The notes: generated by a model from the sequence alone, not told the origin. Numbered from the stretch's first letter, positions 1 to 11,683 are shown. The stretch is 64,000 bases of DNA from Paracerasibacillus soli (GCF_034006335.1 NZ_JAWDIQ010000001.1); one strand, 5' to 3'. Translations and numbers: made by a program.

Positions 1-1975
1 CGTTATCCCTTTACCAGGGGCACTTTTAAGTGTACTTATCTTGTGTAACATTTCATTGGCATTAATCGTTATTCTTGTATCCATGAACACACAAGAGCCA
101 TTACAATTTTCCATTTTTCCATCATTACTCTTATTACTTACGCTATTCCGATTAGCATTAAACGTATCTACTACACGGTCTATTTTATCAAATGGTGAAG
201 CTGGAGGAGTAGTTGAGACGTTTGGAAGTTTTGTTATCGGAAATAATCCACTTGTTGGATTTGTTGTATTTATTATTTTGATTATTATTCAATTTTTAGT
301 AATTACGAAGGGTTCTGAACGTGTTTCTGAAGTTGCAGCTCGTTTTTCATTAGATGCTATGCCAGGGAAACAAATGAGTATCGATGCAGATTTAAATGCA
401 GGATTAATTTCAGAACAAGAAGCGAGAGAAAGACGGGAAAAGGTAGAGAGAGAAGCGGACTTTCATGGTTCAATGGATGGTGCGAGTAAATTTGTTAAAG
501 GGGATGCAATTGCAGGTATCATTATCGTATTAATCAATATTGTATTTGGTTTTGATTATTGGTATCGTGCAAATGGGGATGTCTTTCCAAGAAGCAATTG
601 ATACATTTATGCGTCTAACAGTTGGAGATGGACTTGTTAGCCAAATACCTGCATTACTTATATCTACTGCAACGGGTATTGTCGTAACGCGCGTATCAAC
701 GGATGGTAATTTGGGTAGTGATGTAACGGGTCAGTTATTACAATATCCAAAATTACTTTTTATTGCTGCTGGTACAATATTTTTACTTGGGTTAACTCCA
801 ATCAATTTCTTTTTAACAACAGTCATTGCGGCCTTCTTGGCAATCAGTGGATATCTATTATTAAAACAACAAAATGAACCTGAATTAGTACAGGTTGAAG
901 ATGAAGATATATCTGAATCTAGCGCCATGAAGTCACCTGAAAATGTCGTTAGTTTAATTAATATGGATCCGATTGAGTTTGAATTTGGCTATGCGTTAAT
1001 TCCGCTTGTTGACGCCGACCAAGGTGGAGATTTATTAGATCGAGTCGTCATGATTAGAAGGCAGTTAGCAATTGAACTGGGATTGTCATCCCAGTTGTAA
1101 GAATTCGTGATAATATTCAGCTTGGACCAAATGAGTATCGGTTAAAAATAAAAGGGAATGAAGTAGCAGTCGGTGAAGTACTGCTTGAACATTATTTAGC
1201 AATGACACCAGATATGGATGAAGACAGTATTGATGGTATTGATACAAAGGAACCAGCTTTTGGGTTACCTGCTAAATGGATTGGTGAAGATGTAAAGATG
1301 AGGCCGAATTACTAGGATATACTGTCGTTGATGCACCTTCTGTTGTTTCGACACATATTACCGAAATTATTAAACGATATGCACATGAATTATTAGGAAG
1401 ACAAGAAACAAAACAGCTTATCGATCATTTGAAAGAGTCTTACCCAATATTAGTCGACGAAGTTACACCAGGAACCTCTGCAATTGGGGATATTCAAAAG
1501 GTTTTAGGAAAGTTACTAAAAGAAAATATATCAATCAAAAACTTGCCGATTATTTTTGAAACATTGGCAGACTATGGAAAAATGACAACTGATCCTGATC
1601 TATTAGGGAGTATGTAAGACAAGCATTGGCAATGCAAATTACAAGGCAATATGCAAGTGATGATATGCATATGAAAGTAATTACTGTATTGGGAAAGTTG
1701 AAAAGATGATTGCAGAAAGTATTCAACAAACTGAACACGGGAATTACTTATCATTAGACCCATCATCCCAACAAGCAATTATTGAAGCAATACATGCGGA
1801 AGCTGAAAAACTATCTTTGGAAGAGGAAACGACTATAGTCATTTGTTCTCCAGCAATTCGAATGTATTTAAAACAATTATTAGAACGATTTTTACCACAA
1901 GTTGTCGTACTTTCATACAACGAGCTTGATGCAAGTGTACAAGTGCAAAGTGTAGGAGTGGTGAATGTAGCATGA
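1..1975 (+). CDS. flhA: Flagellar export gate protein FlhA (5' end outside window, frameshifted)
   Basis: FlhA is the large membrane component of the flagellar type III export gate; its cytoplasmic domain docks chaperone-substrate complexes. The window opens inside the first membrane helix, so roughly the first 20 residues are missing. The family signature RLALNVSTTR, the linker with ERVSEVAARFSLDAMPGKQM and the C-terminal cytoplasmic domain ending in YNELDASVQVQSVGVV are all present. The frame is broken five times: near 551 (one extra T), 1083, 1296, 1606 and 1690 (one base missing each). Correcting these gives a continuous FlhA. Its stop overlaps the flhF start by 4 bp, indicating translational coupling in the fla/che operon. 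Confidence 0.95.
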
Positions 1976-3097
1976 AAATAAAAAAATATGTAGCAAATTC
2001 GATGCCTGAAGCGATGAATCAAATACGTAAAGAATTAGGCCCTGATGCAGTCATTTTAAACTCAAAAGAAATATTGCAAGGTGGTTTCCTTGGCTTGTTT
2101 AAGAAGAGGAAAATTGAGGTTGTCGCTGTACACGACCCAGATCCTTTTCAGCAAGTTAACCAAAAGTCAAGTAATGACAAAACTCCCGTTTTACAGAAAG
2201 AAAGGGAAAAACCACAAGCACATGTTGAGCAGGGGGACGTATTAATAGAATTAAAACAATTAAAAAGACTTATTCAAAGTCAAGCGTTAATTCCAAAGAT
2301 GCATTCCCCCCAGATTTTAATATTGTGTATCAATATTTGTTAAAGCAAGAGGTATCAGAAGACTATGCGGCTGAAATTATGCAAAGTGTTGTAGAAGACA
2401 GTAAAAATATGCAAGAAATATCCATTCAAGATATAGTTGTGAAAACAAAACGAGAAATCGTGAAACGTCTTCGCTCTCACACGTTTTCAGGTATACAGGA
2501 TGACAAGAAAATCATTCATTTTGTGGGTCCAACTGGTGTAGGTAAAACTACAACTTTAGCAAAGGTTGCCGGTAATAGCATGTTACAGGATAATAAAAAA
2601 ATTGCTTTTATTACAATGGATACGTATCGAATTGCGGCGATTGAACAGTTAAAAACATATGCAGAAATATTACAAGTACCAATTAAAGTCGCCTATTCTG
2701 CTCAAGATTATGTGCAAGCATTAGATGAATTTGCAGCTTATGATTTAATTTTAGTCGATACGGCAGGTAGAAACTTTCGTGATGAGCGATATATTGAAGA
2801 GTTAAAAAGAATATGTCGGTGGAACACAATACAGAAGTATATTTAGTTTTATCCCTTACTGCAAAACTAACAGATTTATCCGCAATAAAAGATAAATTTG
2901 CAACAATACCTGTTAAAGAGTTTATTTTTACAAAACTAGATGAAACGCGACAATATGGCGGTCTATTAACACTCATGCTAGAAAGTGGTAAAGGCATTGG
3001 TTACATGACAAATGGCCAATCTGTTCCGGATGATGTGTTACAACCAACTGCGGAACAGATTGCAGAACTCATAATGGGGGATTTTTTCCATGAGTGA
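1972..3097 (+). CDS. flhF: Flagellar SRP-family GTPase FlhF (two frameshifts)
   Basis: FlhF is an SRP-type GTPase that helps set flagellar placement and works with the ATPase FlhG. The start ATG overlaps the flhA stop. After a basic N-terminal region and variable linker comes the NG domain: P-loop GPTGVGKTTT (about 2526-2555), then DTYRIAAIEQ, DTAGR and TKLDET. One base is missing near 2299 and another in the A run near 2805; restoring them yields about 375 residues, normal for the family. The stop overlaps flhG by 8 bp. Confidence 0.94.
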
Positions 3098-3958
3098 TCA
3101 AGCCGCAAAACTTCGAAAACAATTACTTGAAGATGAAAATAATCATCGTGCAAAAACAATCTCTGTTGTTAGTGGAAAAGGTGGCGTGGGGAAATCAAAT
3201 ATCTCAATTAATTTATCAATTGAACTATTGAAGTTAGGTAAAAAGGTTTTACTTATCGATATGGACTTTGGCATGGGTAATGTGGATGTTTTATTGGGCT
3301 TACAAGCTAAACGTACAATCGTTGACTTATTCCAGCATTACGATACCTTCCAAGAAATAATCGAAATAGGTCCACATCATTTGGCTTATATTTCTGGTGG
3401 ATCGGGACTAACGAATATATTTTCAATCAAACAAGATAGATTAGATTTTTTCTTTGAACAATTTGAACAGGCAGTAACCGAGTATGATTATATATTTTTT
3501 GATATTGGTGCGGGGCTTCAGAAACAAATATGCCGTTTGTACTTGCAGCAGACGAGTGTATTGTTGTAACAACACCTGAACCAACTTCCATTACAGATGC
3601 TTACAGTATGATGAAGCATATTATAAACAAAGAGCAAAAAATGCCGATATATATTGTGATGAATCAAGTAGATACAGTTAAGAGTGGTCGGAAAGTTTTT
3701 GAGAATCTCCAGCAAGTTGTATCGCGATTTTTAAATGTCAACATTCAGATGTTAGGCATTTTGCCATACGATCGACTCGTCTCACAAGCAGTTATTCGGC
3801 AGACACCTTATGTGTTGCTTGATAATAAAGCTGATATATCGCGTGCAATGCAAAAAACAGCTTTCAACTTTATAACCCAATCATCAAGTCGGATAGTAGA
3901 AACAGGTACACCTCGTTCATTTATTCATAAGCTAAGACATTTTTTAAGGAAGAGGTAG
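3090..3958 (+). CDS. flhG: Flagellar MinD-like ATPase FlhG/YlxH (one frameshift)
   Basis: FlhG is a ParA/MinD-type ATPase that regulates flagellar number and pattern through FlhF. A deviant Walker A, SGKGGVGKSN, lies at about residues 27-36, followed by LLIDMDFGMGNVD and a C-terminal basic stretch (HKLRHFLRKR) typical of MinD-like membrane association. One G is missing near 3514, where GAGAS should be read. The corrected length is about 290 residues, as in B. subtilis YlxH. It is followed after 5 bp by cheB. Confidence 0.93.
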
Positions 3959-3963
3959 ACGAG

Positions 3964-5020
3964 ATGCGAGATATAAAGGTAGTCGTCATCGATGACTCAG
4001 CATTTATGCGAAAAATGATTTTTGATATTTTACAAAGTGACGAACAGATAGAAGTCGTTGCAACTGCTCGAAATGGACTAGAAGGATTGAAAAAAATCGA
4101 GAAGTTTTCACCAAATGTCGTCACCCTAGATGTTGAAATGCCTAAGATGGATGGCATTATGACATTAACGGAGATTATGTCCCGTCATCCATTACCGGTT
4201 GTCATGTTGGCGAGTACATCAAATGAAGGTACAACAGATAAAACAATTCAAGCAATGGATCGCGGGGCTGTTGATTTTATAAGAAAACCATCTTGGGCAA
4301 ATTTCTTTGGATATTAATACGATAAAAGCAGAAATCATTGCGAAGGTTAAAGCAGCTTCCCAAATTAATATTCCAGTATATAGCCAAGTGAAACATGCTA
4401 AAGAATTCAATATCCAGTTACCAGCAAGGTATCATCATACAATCGTGGCCATTGGAACATCAACTGGTGGACCACGAGCTTTACAGACAGTGCTAAGCAA
4501 CCTACCAGATACGTTTATACCGCCAATCTTAATTGTGCAGCATATGCCACCAAAATTCACAAAATCTTTAGCAGAACGACTGAATAGTACTTCAAAAATT
4601 ACGGTGAAAGAAGCGGAACAAGGAGAACTGATTCTACCTAAACAGCCTATATCGCTCCAGGAGATTTTCACATGACGGTTGTAAAACGCGATTCACAATA
4701 TGTAATAGATTTAACGAAAGAACCTCCTTGTAATGGTCATCGTCCATCTGTTGATATACTATTCCATTCTGTTAAAAAAATGGAAAATAGAAATAAAGTT
4801 GCTGTGATACTAACTGGTATGGAAATGACGGTGCTCATGGAATGAAGATGATGAAACAATTAGATAATAATACGATAACGGTCGCCGAATCAGAACGAAC
4901 GTCTATTGTTTACGGCATGCCAAAAGCAGCAAAGCAGACGAATATGGTTGATTATATATATGACTTAGAAGATATCGCACCTGCTTTAACAAATATGATA
5001 GAAAATTTAGGGGGAAATAA
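3964..5020 (+). CDS. cheB: Chemotaxis methylesterase CheB (frameshifted)
   Basis: CheB removes methyl groups from chemoreceptors when its receiver domain is phosphorylated. The N-terminal receiver domain is clear (VVIDDSAFMRKM; phospho-acceptor Asp in VTLDVEMPKMDG). The esterase domain carries the Ser loop GTSTGGPRAL, HMPPKFT and the reconstructed GMGNDGAHGM. One base is extra near 4300 and one is missing near 4643, 4820 and in the G run 5010-5014. With six G the gene ends in TAA at 5018-5020, just before cheA. Read literally, the last frame runs on to 5057 inside cheA, which I consider an artefact. Confidence 0.92.
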
Positions 5021-5022
5021 AA

Positions 5023-7046
5023 ATGGATACAACGCAATACTTAGATATATTCATTGATGAAAGCACAGAACACTTAGACATCTTATCGAAACAATTGTTA
5101 GAACTTGAGAAAAATCCAAAAGAAAAGTCTATTATCGAAGAAATCTTTCGCGCAGCACATACATTAAAAGGCATGTCAGCAACGATGGGATACCAAGATT
5201 TAGCAAACTTAACGCATAAACTTGAAAATGTTTTTGATGAAATTCGGTATGATCGTCTACAAGTCGAAGCACATATGATTGACGTATTATTTGAAGCTGT
5301 GGATCATCTTACAGCGATGGTAGAGGATATATCGGCAGGTGGAAGTGGAAAACGTGATATACAATCAGTCGCTGCACATCTTGAGGGTATTGAAAAAGGA
5401 GAAGTACATGTGCCTGCGGAACAAGAAATAAAACCTGTATCTTTAGATGAAAATGAAGAAGCGATGATAAATGACTTAGATGAATTTGAACGGTCTATTT
5501 TAAGTGAATCAAGTGAACGTGGATTTAATAATTTCAAAATTACGGTAACGCTACAAGAAGACTGTTTATTAAAAGCAGCGCGTGTATTTATGGTGTTTGA
5601 TATATTAGAAAAACATGGAGAAGTAATTAAATCTTATCCTTCTGTTCAAGAGTTGGAAGAAGAAAAGTTCTCCAATACTTTTACTGTTCTACATGTATCT
5701 AAAGCATCTGCAAAAGTGATGGAAGAAAAGATAAATAAAGTATCCGAGATTGCCAATGTAGACGTAGTCGCATTTTCACTTCTACATGATCAGGATCATC
5801 AAGAGCATACGGAAATTAGCAATTAACCAGTACAAACGGAAGTATCCAATACTCAAGAGAACCAAGTAGATGTAAAACCGAAAGTACATAAAGCTTCTAG
5901 TAAAACTATTCGGGTAAATATTGAACGTCTTGATGTATTAATGAACTTATTTGAAGAATTAGTTATTGATCGTGGACGTTTGGAGCAAATTTCGAATGAT
6001 TTGCATCATAAGGATTTACAAGAAACTGTGGAAAGAATGACCCGTGTATCCGGTGATTTGCAAAATATTATTCTTACGATGCGTATGGTACCTGTCGATC
6101 AAGTATTCAGTAGATTTCCACGTATGGTAAGACAGTTAACGAGAGATTTAAATAAAAATATTAAACTAGAAATTATTGGTGCGGAAACAGAATTAGATCG
6201 TACTGTTATTGATGAAATAGGAGATCCGCTTGTGCATTTATTGCGCAATGCACTTGACCACGGCATTGAAATGCAGAAGAACGGGTACGTCAAGGTAAGC
6301 CTGAACAGGGGACTATCCAATTGAAAGCCTATCATAGTGGCAATCATGTTTTTATTGAAATCGTCGACGATGGTGCTGGCATAAATAAACAAAAAGTTAC
6401 TAAAAAAGCCATCCAAAACGGCATTATTAACGAACAAGAAGCATCTAGTTTAACGGACCAACAAATATTTGAATTAATAATGGAAAGTGGATTCTCAACT
6501 GCAGATCAAGTTTCTGATCTGTCTGGACGTGGCGTCGGATTAGATGTTGTTCGAAATAAAATTGAATCATTAGGTGGACGTATTTCTATTGATTCGACTG
6601 AAGGAAACGGTTCTGTATTTTCTATTCAGCTACCGTTAACATTATCGATTATCTCTGTTTTATTGGTTGATTTAAAGAAAGAAAAATATGCAATCCCACT
6701 CTCGTCTATTATTGAAACGGCTATTATTCATAAAAGCGATATATTATCCGCTCATCATAAAAAGGTAATGGACTTTAGAGGTACTGTTGTACCGCTAGTT
6801 GACTTAAAAGAAGTATTTCAAGTAGAAACGAATGATGCACAGGAAGACGAATATTGCTCAGTTGTCATCGTGAGGAAAGGCGATAAATTAGCTGGGTTAG
6901 TTGTTGATTCATTTATAGGGCAACAGGAAGTCGTTTTAAAATCTCTAGGAAATTATTTGTCAAATGTATTTGCTATTTCTGGAGCAACAATCTTAGGAGA
7001 TGGACAAGTCGCATTAATTATCGATAGTAATGCACTTATTAAATAA
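5023..7046 (+). CDS. cheA: Chemotaxis histidine kinase CheA (one frameshift, one in-frame stop)
   Basis: CheA is the sensor kinase that phosphorylates CheY and CheB. The P1 domain has the phospho-accepting His in RAAHTLKGMSATMG (residue 46). It is followed by a P2-like CheY/CheB-binding region, the P3 dimerisation helices, the P4 ATPase (LLRNALDHGIE, VDDGAG, GRGVGLDVV) and a P5 CheW-like domain. Two defects are visible: an in-frame TAA at 5824-5826 in the P2-P3 linker, after which the same frame continues with CheA sequence, and a missing A near 6268. About 675 codons, the usual length. The following cheW has its own ribosome binding site. Confidence 0.93.
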
Positions 7047-7072
7047 AAATGGACTTAAAGGAGGAAAATAGG

Positions 7073-7543
7073 ATGGAACAAGAAAAAATGAACGATCGAA
7101 AAGTAATTGTGTTTCAATTAGCCGATGAAGAATATGCCATACCAGTACAACAAGTTAGTAATATTGAGCGAATGGAACCAATTACGAGGGTTCCACAAAC
7201 TGATGCCTTTGTAAAAGGCGTAATCAATATGCGTGGAGTAGTGACACCGATTATTGATTTAAGAACGAGATTTAATCTTCCAGAAAAAGAGTATAATAAC
7301 TCTACAAGAATTATTATTGTCCACGTAAACGATTTAGAAGTTGGCTTAATTGTGGATGCGGCAAATGATGTTATCGATATTCCGGAAAGTATGATTGAAC
7401 CAGCACCTGAAGTAATTGGAACAATCGATGTTGATTATATCGAAGGCGTAGCCAAATTTGAAAAAAGGCTTTTCATATTATTAAACTTACAAAAAGTTTT
7501 GTCATTGGATGAAATTGATGAACTGAAAAAAGTGGAAGGTTAA
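7073..7543 (+). CDS. cheW: Chemotaxis coupling protein CheW
   Basis: CheW couples chemoreceptors to the kinase CheA. The 156-residue protein is a single CheW domain, with recognisable YAIPVQQVSNIERM, GVINMRGVVTPIIDLR and VGLIVDAANDVIDI. The frame is open upstream to an ATG at 7049, but the strong AAAGGAGG at 7057-7064 supports ATG 7073. It sits between cheA and cheC as in B. subtilis and is intact. Confidence 0.95.
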   Translation: MEQEKMNDRKVIVFQLADEEYAIPVQQVSNIERMEPITRVPQTDAFVKGVINMRGVVTPIIDLRTRFNLPEKEYNNSTRIIIVHVNDLEVGLIVDAANDVIDIPESMIEPAPEVIGTIDVDYIEGVAKFEKRLFILLNLQKVLSLDEIDELKKVEG

Positions 7544-7545
7544 AT

Positions 7546-8184
7546 ATGATGGATCTGCAAAATTTAACCGATTTACAGATGGATGTATTGCGAGAAATTG
7601 GAAATGTAGGAGCCGGTAATGCTGCAACCTCTATGGCGAAATTAATGAATAAGAAAGTAGATATGAAAGTTCCTGCTATAAAAGTTATCCAATTTGAAGA
7701 AGTAATGGATTTAGTTGGTGGTCCAGAAAAAATGATTGCAGCAATTATTTTTCGGATTCAAGGTGAGGCACCAGGAACAGTGTTTTTTATACTAAATCAG
7801 CTTGAAGCTAGCGTACTTGTAGACCAAATTACAAATCATGCAGTAGCGTTATTCGATGAGTATGATCAAGTAAATACGATGGCAATATCAGTATTGCAGG
7901 AGATAGGTAACATTTTGACTGGATCTTACCTATCTGCACTTTCTGATTTTACAGGCATAAATATGCAACCATCTGTACCATATTTTGGTATGGATATGGC
8001 GAGTGCTATTTTGGTTGAAGGATTATTAACACTTGCAAATGTCTCGGATTATGCTTTGATTGTAGATACGCAAATAAATGGTGAAGAGGATGGAACTGAG
8101 GTGACAGGTCAGTTTCTATTACTTCCAGATCCGGAATCATTTCCAAAAATGTTTCATTCATTAGGGATTACTGGGTATGAATAA
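7546..8184 (+). CDS. cheC: CheY-phosphate phosphatase CheC
   Basis: CheC dephosphorylates CheY-P and is stimulated by CheD in the Bacillus adaptation system. Both copies of the phosphatase motif are seen: EIGNVGAGNAATSMAKLM followed by P, and EIGNILTGSYLSALSDF followed by P. It has 212 residues, close to the B. subtilis length. Translation starts 2 bp after the cheW stop; the gene overlaps cheD by 8 bp, matching the functional partnership. Confidence 0.95.
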   Translation: MMDLQNLTDLQMDVLREIGNVGAGNAATSMAKLMNKKVDMKVPAIKVIQFEEVMDLVGGPEKMIAAIIFRIQGEAPGTVFFILNQLEASVLVDQITNHAVALFDEYDQVNTMAISVLQEIGNILTGSYLSALSDFTGINMQPSVPYFGMDMASAILVEGLLTLANVSDYALIVDTQINGEEDGTEVTGQFLLLPDPESFPKMFHSLGITGYE

Positions 8185-8673
8185 AATCGATACGGTTGTC
8201 AAAGTGGGCATTTCTGATTTAAATATCGTGACAGCTCCTTGTGTTATTCGTACTTCTGTTTAGGATCCTGTGTTGGAGTTGTTATTTTCGACGCACAAAA
8301 GAAAATAGCTGGACTAGCACATATTATGTTACCGGAATCTAAAATGACAAAACAAGACAATAGCAATGCATACAAATACGCTGACACTGCAATAGAAATA
8401 CTAATTCATAAATTAGTAGAAAATGGAGCAAGAAAATTTGCGTTACAGGCAAAAATAGCTGGTGGAGCACAAATGTTTAAACTAACTACTGCAAATGACA
8501 TGATGCGTATCGGACCAAGAAATGTTGAAGCAGTAGAAAAAAAACTTCATGAACATAAAATTCCAATTATGGCTGCAGATGTTGGCGGTAATAATGGAAG
8601 AACCATTGAATTTAATCCAGATACAAATATGTTGAAAATCAGGACTGTAAATAAAGGTGAAACGTTTATATAA
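8177..8673 (+). CDS. cheD: Chemoreceptor glutamine deamidase CheD (one frameshift)
   Basis: CheD deamidates receptor glutamines and activates CheC. The ATG at 8177 lies inside the cheC end. The N-terminus reads MNKIDTVVKVGISDLNIVTA, and one T is missing near 8259. After it the family core follows: LGSCVGVV with the catalytic Cys, AHIMLP with the catalytic His, AKIAGGAQMF and GGNNGRTIEFNP. Without correction the N-terminal part would stop after RTSV. About 165 residues when restored. Confidence 0.93.
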
Positions 8674-8714
8674 ATGTACAGAATCAAATAAAAATATGAG
8701 GGAGGAGTACCAGG

Positions 8715-9487
8715 TTGACACAAAATCAATCTCCTCTGGAAAAAGAGCTGTGGAAACAATGGTTGTCATGTAAAAATAGCGAAGTTGCGAATGAACTAAT
8801 GCAATTTTATATGTATTTAGTGGATTTTCATGTTGAGAGAATAGCAACCCATTTACCTGCAAGTGTAGGTAGGGATGATTTGAAAAGTTATGGATTGCTT
8901 GGGTTATATGATGCATTAAATAAATTTGATCAATCACGCGACTTAAAATTTGATACTTACGCGTCTTTTCGAGTTAGGGGAGCCATCATAGATGGATTAC
9001 GAAAAGAGGATTGGTTACCCCGTTCTATCCGCGATAAAATGAAGAAGATTGATAAAGCAACACAAGAATTAACACAAAAATATATGCGTGAACCAACAGC
9101 CTTAGAAATTGCGGAACATGTAAACATGAGTCAAGAGGAAGTAGAAAATGCAGTGAAAAATTCATTGTTTGCTAATGTTTTATCTATTCACGATAAAAAT
9201 TCGGATCAAGAAACAAATCAAAAAGAAGGAATTTTATATTCAATACCAGACGAACATACACTACAACCAGATGAAAATCTTATTCAAATGGAATTAAAGA
9301 AAGAATTAGTGGAAGAGATTAAATCACTAACGAAGAATGAACAATTGATTATTAGTCTTTTTTACCACGAAGAATTAACACTAACAGAAATAGGCCAAAT
9401 ATTAGGTTTAACAACTTCAAGAATTTCCAGATTCATAAGAAAGCAATCTATAAATTGAAAAACGTACTACAAAAAACGGTTGGTTAA
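8715..9487 (+). CDS. sigD: Motility sigma factor SigD (FliA type; one frameshift)
   Basis: Alternative sigma factor directing late flagellar, chemotaxis and autolysin genes. The start is TTG at 8715, set by the strong ribosome binding site GGGAGGAG at 8700-8707. Region 2 (GRDDLKSYGLLGLYDALNKFD, FDTYASFRVRGAIIDGLR), region 3 (REPTALEIAEHVNMS) and region 4 (LTLTEIGQILGLTTSRIS) are all present. One base is missing near 9430; the corrected end reads QIHKKAIYKLKNVLQ and stops at 9487. It follows cheD as in the canonical fla/che operon. Confidence 0.94.
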
Positions 9488-9517
9488 AAGTGGGAGTTTT
9501 CAAAAGGGGTGCAGAAG

Positions 9518-10892
9518 TTGGAGACAAAAGAACAATGTTTTTTTATTGTGTGCAGTCAAGACCGTATGCGAGCTGAACTTCATTGTATAGAAGGTTATAA
9601 ACAGAGATGGATCAATCTACAATTCATGAGATCCAAGCGTTATTAGCAGAAAATAAGATTGTACATGGTATTGATAACGCGAATATCGAGAAATTGATTC
9701 ATCATGACAAAGGCATAGAATTTCCATTGCTCATTGCTGAAGGAACATATCCTGAGCATGGACAAGATGGTGTCATAACTTACACTTACCAAATAGATAA
9801 GGATATGAAAAAAGGTGAGAATTGGAATTTTCGTGAAGTGATGCAAATTCCATCTGTAAAAAAAGGCCAAAAGCTTGCAACAATTACACCACCAACAAAC
9901 GGAAAGCCTGGAGAAAATATATTTGGCGATACCGTATCACAGAAAAAAGGTACGCCAGTAAGTAAGAAACCAGGTAAAAATGTCGTATATAGTAAAAGTG
10001 AGCGGACATTTTATGCCGATGCTGATGGTGAAATAAGCCTGACAGAACATTATATTCATATTCATAGTCTTTATGAAATTCACGAAACAATTTCCATGAA
10101 AGTAGGAAATGTTGATTTTGTAGGATCGATAACAATCCACGGTGATGTTCCATCCGGTTATACGATAAAAGCAGGTGGAGATATTAAAATTTTCGGTATG
10201 GTCGAAGCGGCCACTATTATTAGTGGTGGCTCCATTACAATTTCGGAAGGTTTATCCGGGATGAAAAAGGAAATCTGCATGCAAAAGAAAATATATATGT
10301 TGGTTATATTAATCAAGGTATTGCTCATGCTGGAAATAATTTATATGTAGAGAACTCTATTTTACATAGTGAATGTTTTGCAAAGAAACAAGTTTTTTGT
10401 CAAAAAGGGAATATCATTGGTGGTGCAACATCAGCAGGTAGAGCAATTGAAGCAAAAGATATTGGAAATCGGATGAATACAAAAACGGAATTGTATTTTG
10501 GAATTGAAAAAGATAAGTTACAACAAGAAAAGAAATTGCGTTCTGAGAAGGAAAAATTAGAAGATACATTGCGTAAATTAGCGCTTATAAAAGAAAAACT
10601 TGCAACAAATATTGAAAAGATGCAAGATCCAAAGATTCGTATTACCATGTTAAGGCAAAGGCATTCTTGGGAAAAAGCGAGGGAACAATTAGCAGGTGTA
10701 GAAGAAGAACTCCGGCAGTTAAATAATGAAAATAATCATTTAGATTTAGCGAAACTGCTTGTCAATCATGCATTGTATCCAAATACAATGGTTACATTCG
10801 GAAAATATAAACGTCTTATTTTGCAAGATCATAAGCAAGTGAAAGTGTCGTTAAGAAATAATGAAATCATCGTCCAGTCATTGTCTTCTTAA
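9518..10892 (+). CDS. DUF342 (FapA-type) protein of the fla/che operon (two frameshifts)
   Basis: A DUF342/FapA-family protein of unknown biochemical role. I place the start at TTG 9518, behind AAAGGGGTG; one A is missing near 9600 and one G near 10270. After a variable N-terminal region there is a repetitive middle segment rich in Gly, Asn and Val (GNVDFVGSITIHGDVPSGYTI, then KENIYVGYINQ and related repeats), as expected for a parallel beta-helix. A long charged coiled coil follows (about 10480-10740), then a short beta domain. In B. subtilis sigD is followed directly by swrB, so this gene is additional; I recall similar genes beside sigD in other Bacillaceae. A motility-related role is inference from position only. 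Confidence 0.8.
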
Positions 10893-10919
10893 CGATACTA
10901 AAATGGAGGAAGTGATCAA

Positions 10920-11240
10920 TTGAGCTGGAAATCAATTGAAATGCAAGTTGCACTCCCAAGAACACAGGATGCCGGAAAAATACAAGAGCATATGACAAAG
11001 CAGCAACAACAATTCCAAGATACAATAGCGCAAAACCAACTAAAAGAGACAGAGATAAAGCGCACACAAGTTAACGAATTCGAAAAAATTCGCGATGCAA
11101 AAATTAGACGTGAAGACCCACAGCATGAGGATAAAAATTTTAATGATGAAGAAAATCAAAAACAAGATAGGGAAAATCATGAAGAGAAGCAAGGATTACA
11201 ACATCCTTATCTTGGTAAAAAAATAGATGTAAGTAGATAG
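10920..11240 (+). CDS. Small hydrophilic hypothetical protein next to swrB-like gene
   Basis: A 106-residue product with no recognised domain. The start is TTG at 10920 after GGAGGAAGTG. The N-terminus MSWKSIEMQVALPRTQDAGK looks structured and constrained; the rest is extremely polar (Gln, Glu, Lys, Asp) with heptad-like spacing suggesting a coiled coil or disordered tail. It has no membrane segment or signal peptide. The position between a DUF342 gene and a swrB-like gene, with 27-bp and 11-bp gaps, implies cotranscription with the fla/che operon. Function is unknown. Confidence 0.7.
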   Translation: MSWKSIEMQVALPRTQDAGKIQEHMTKQQQQFQDTIAQNQLKETEIKRTQVNEFEKIRDAKIRREDPQHEDKNFNDEENQKQDRENHEEKQGLQHPYLGKKIDVSR

Positions 11241-11251
11241 AAGGGATTGCC

Positions 11252-11683
11252 ATGACAGGATTTTTGCTTACCATTAGTTTTATATTACATGCTATTTCTT
11301 TATTCGCCATTTATGTGTTAGTAAAGCGCGGTTCAATAGTAGAAAAGACACCGTCAAAAGAAGAAATAATACAATTGTTTGATCAGTATCTTGCTGAAAT
11401 TAAAGAAGAGAATCAAAAATTGCAACAAAATATTCAGTATAAAGAGAATGTGCGCAAACATCCTTCTTTTACCCAATCTAAGACATCAGTGCGTCCTACA
11501 GAGGAAATAACTTTCCAAGATGAGTTACCTATAGAAGAAAATGTAGATGAAATAGAAACCTCTTTACAAGCTAAAGTATTACAGCTATATAATCAAGGTA
11601 AAACAATTGAAGAGATTGCAAGTAAATTAGGTTGTGGCAAAACAGAGGCGGACCTTATTGTAAAATTTAATAAAAAAATGTAA
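11252..11683 (+). CDS. SwrB/YlxL-like single-pass membrane protein
   Basis: A 143-residue protein with one N-terminal membrane helix (about residues 3-22), a charged coiled-coil middle and a C-terminal helix-turn-helix-like motif, QGKTIEEIASKLGCGKTEAD. This architecture and the place between sigD and rpsB match SwrB (YlxL) of B. subtilis, which promotes flagellar type III secretion activation and swarming. Sequence identity to SwrB looks low, so no symbol is given. It is the last gene before the rpsB promoter and probably closes the fla/che operon. Confidence 0.72.
   Translation: MTGFLLTISFILHAISLFAIYVLVKRGSIVEKTPSKEEIIQLFDQYLAEIKEENQKLQQNIQYKENVRKHPSFTQSKTSVRPTEEITFQDELPIEENVDEIETSLQAKVLQLYNQGKTIEEIASKLGCGKTEADLIVKFNKKM

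Noticed and set aside
8482..8937. Long minus-strand frame over cheD/sigD
   Set aside because: Complement of well-supported genes; composition (His, Phe, Ile rich) is typical of antisense shadow.
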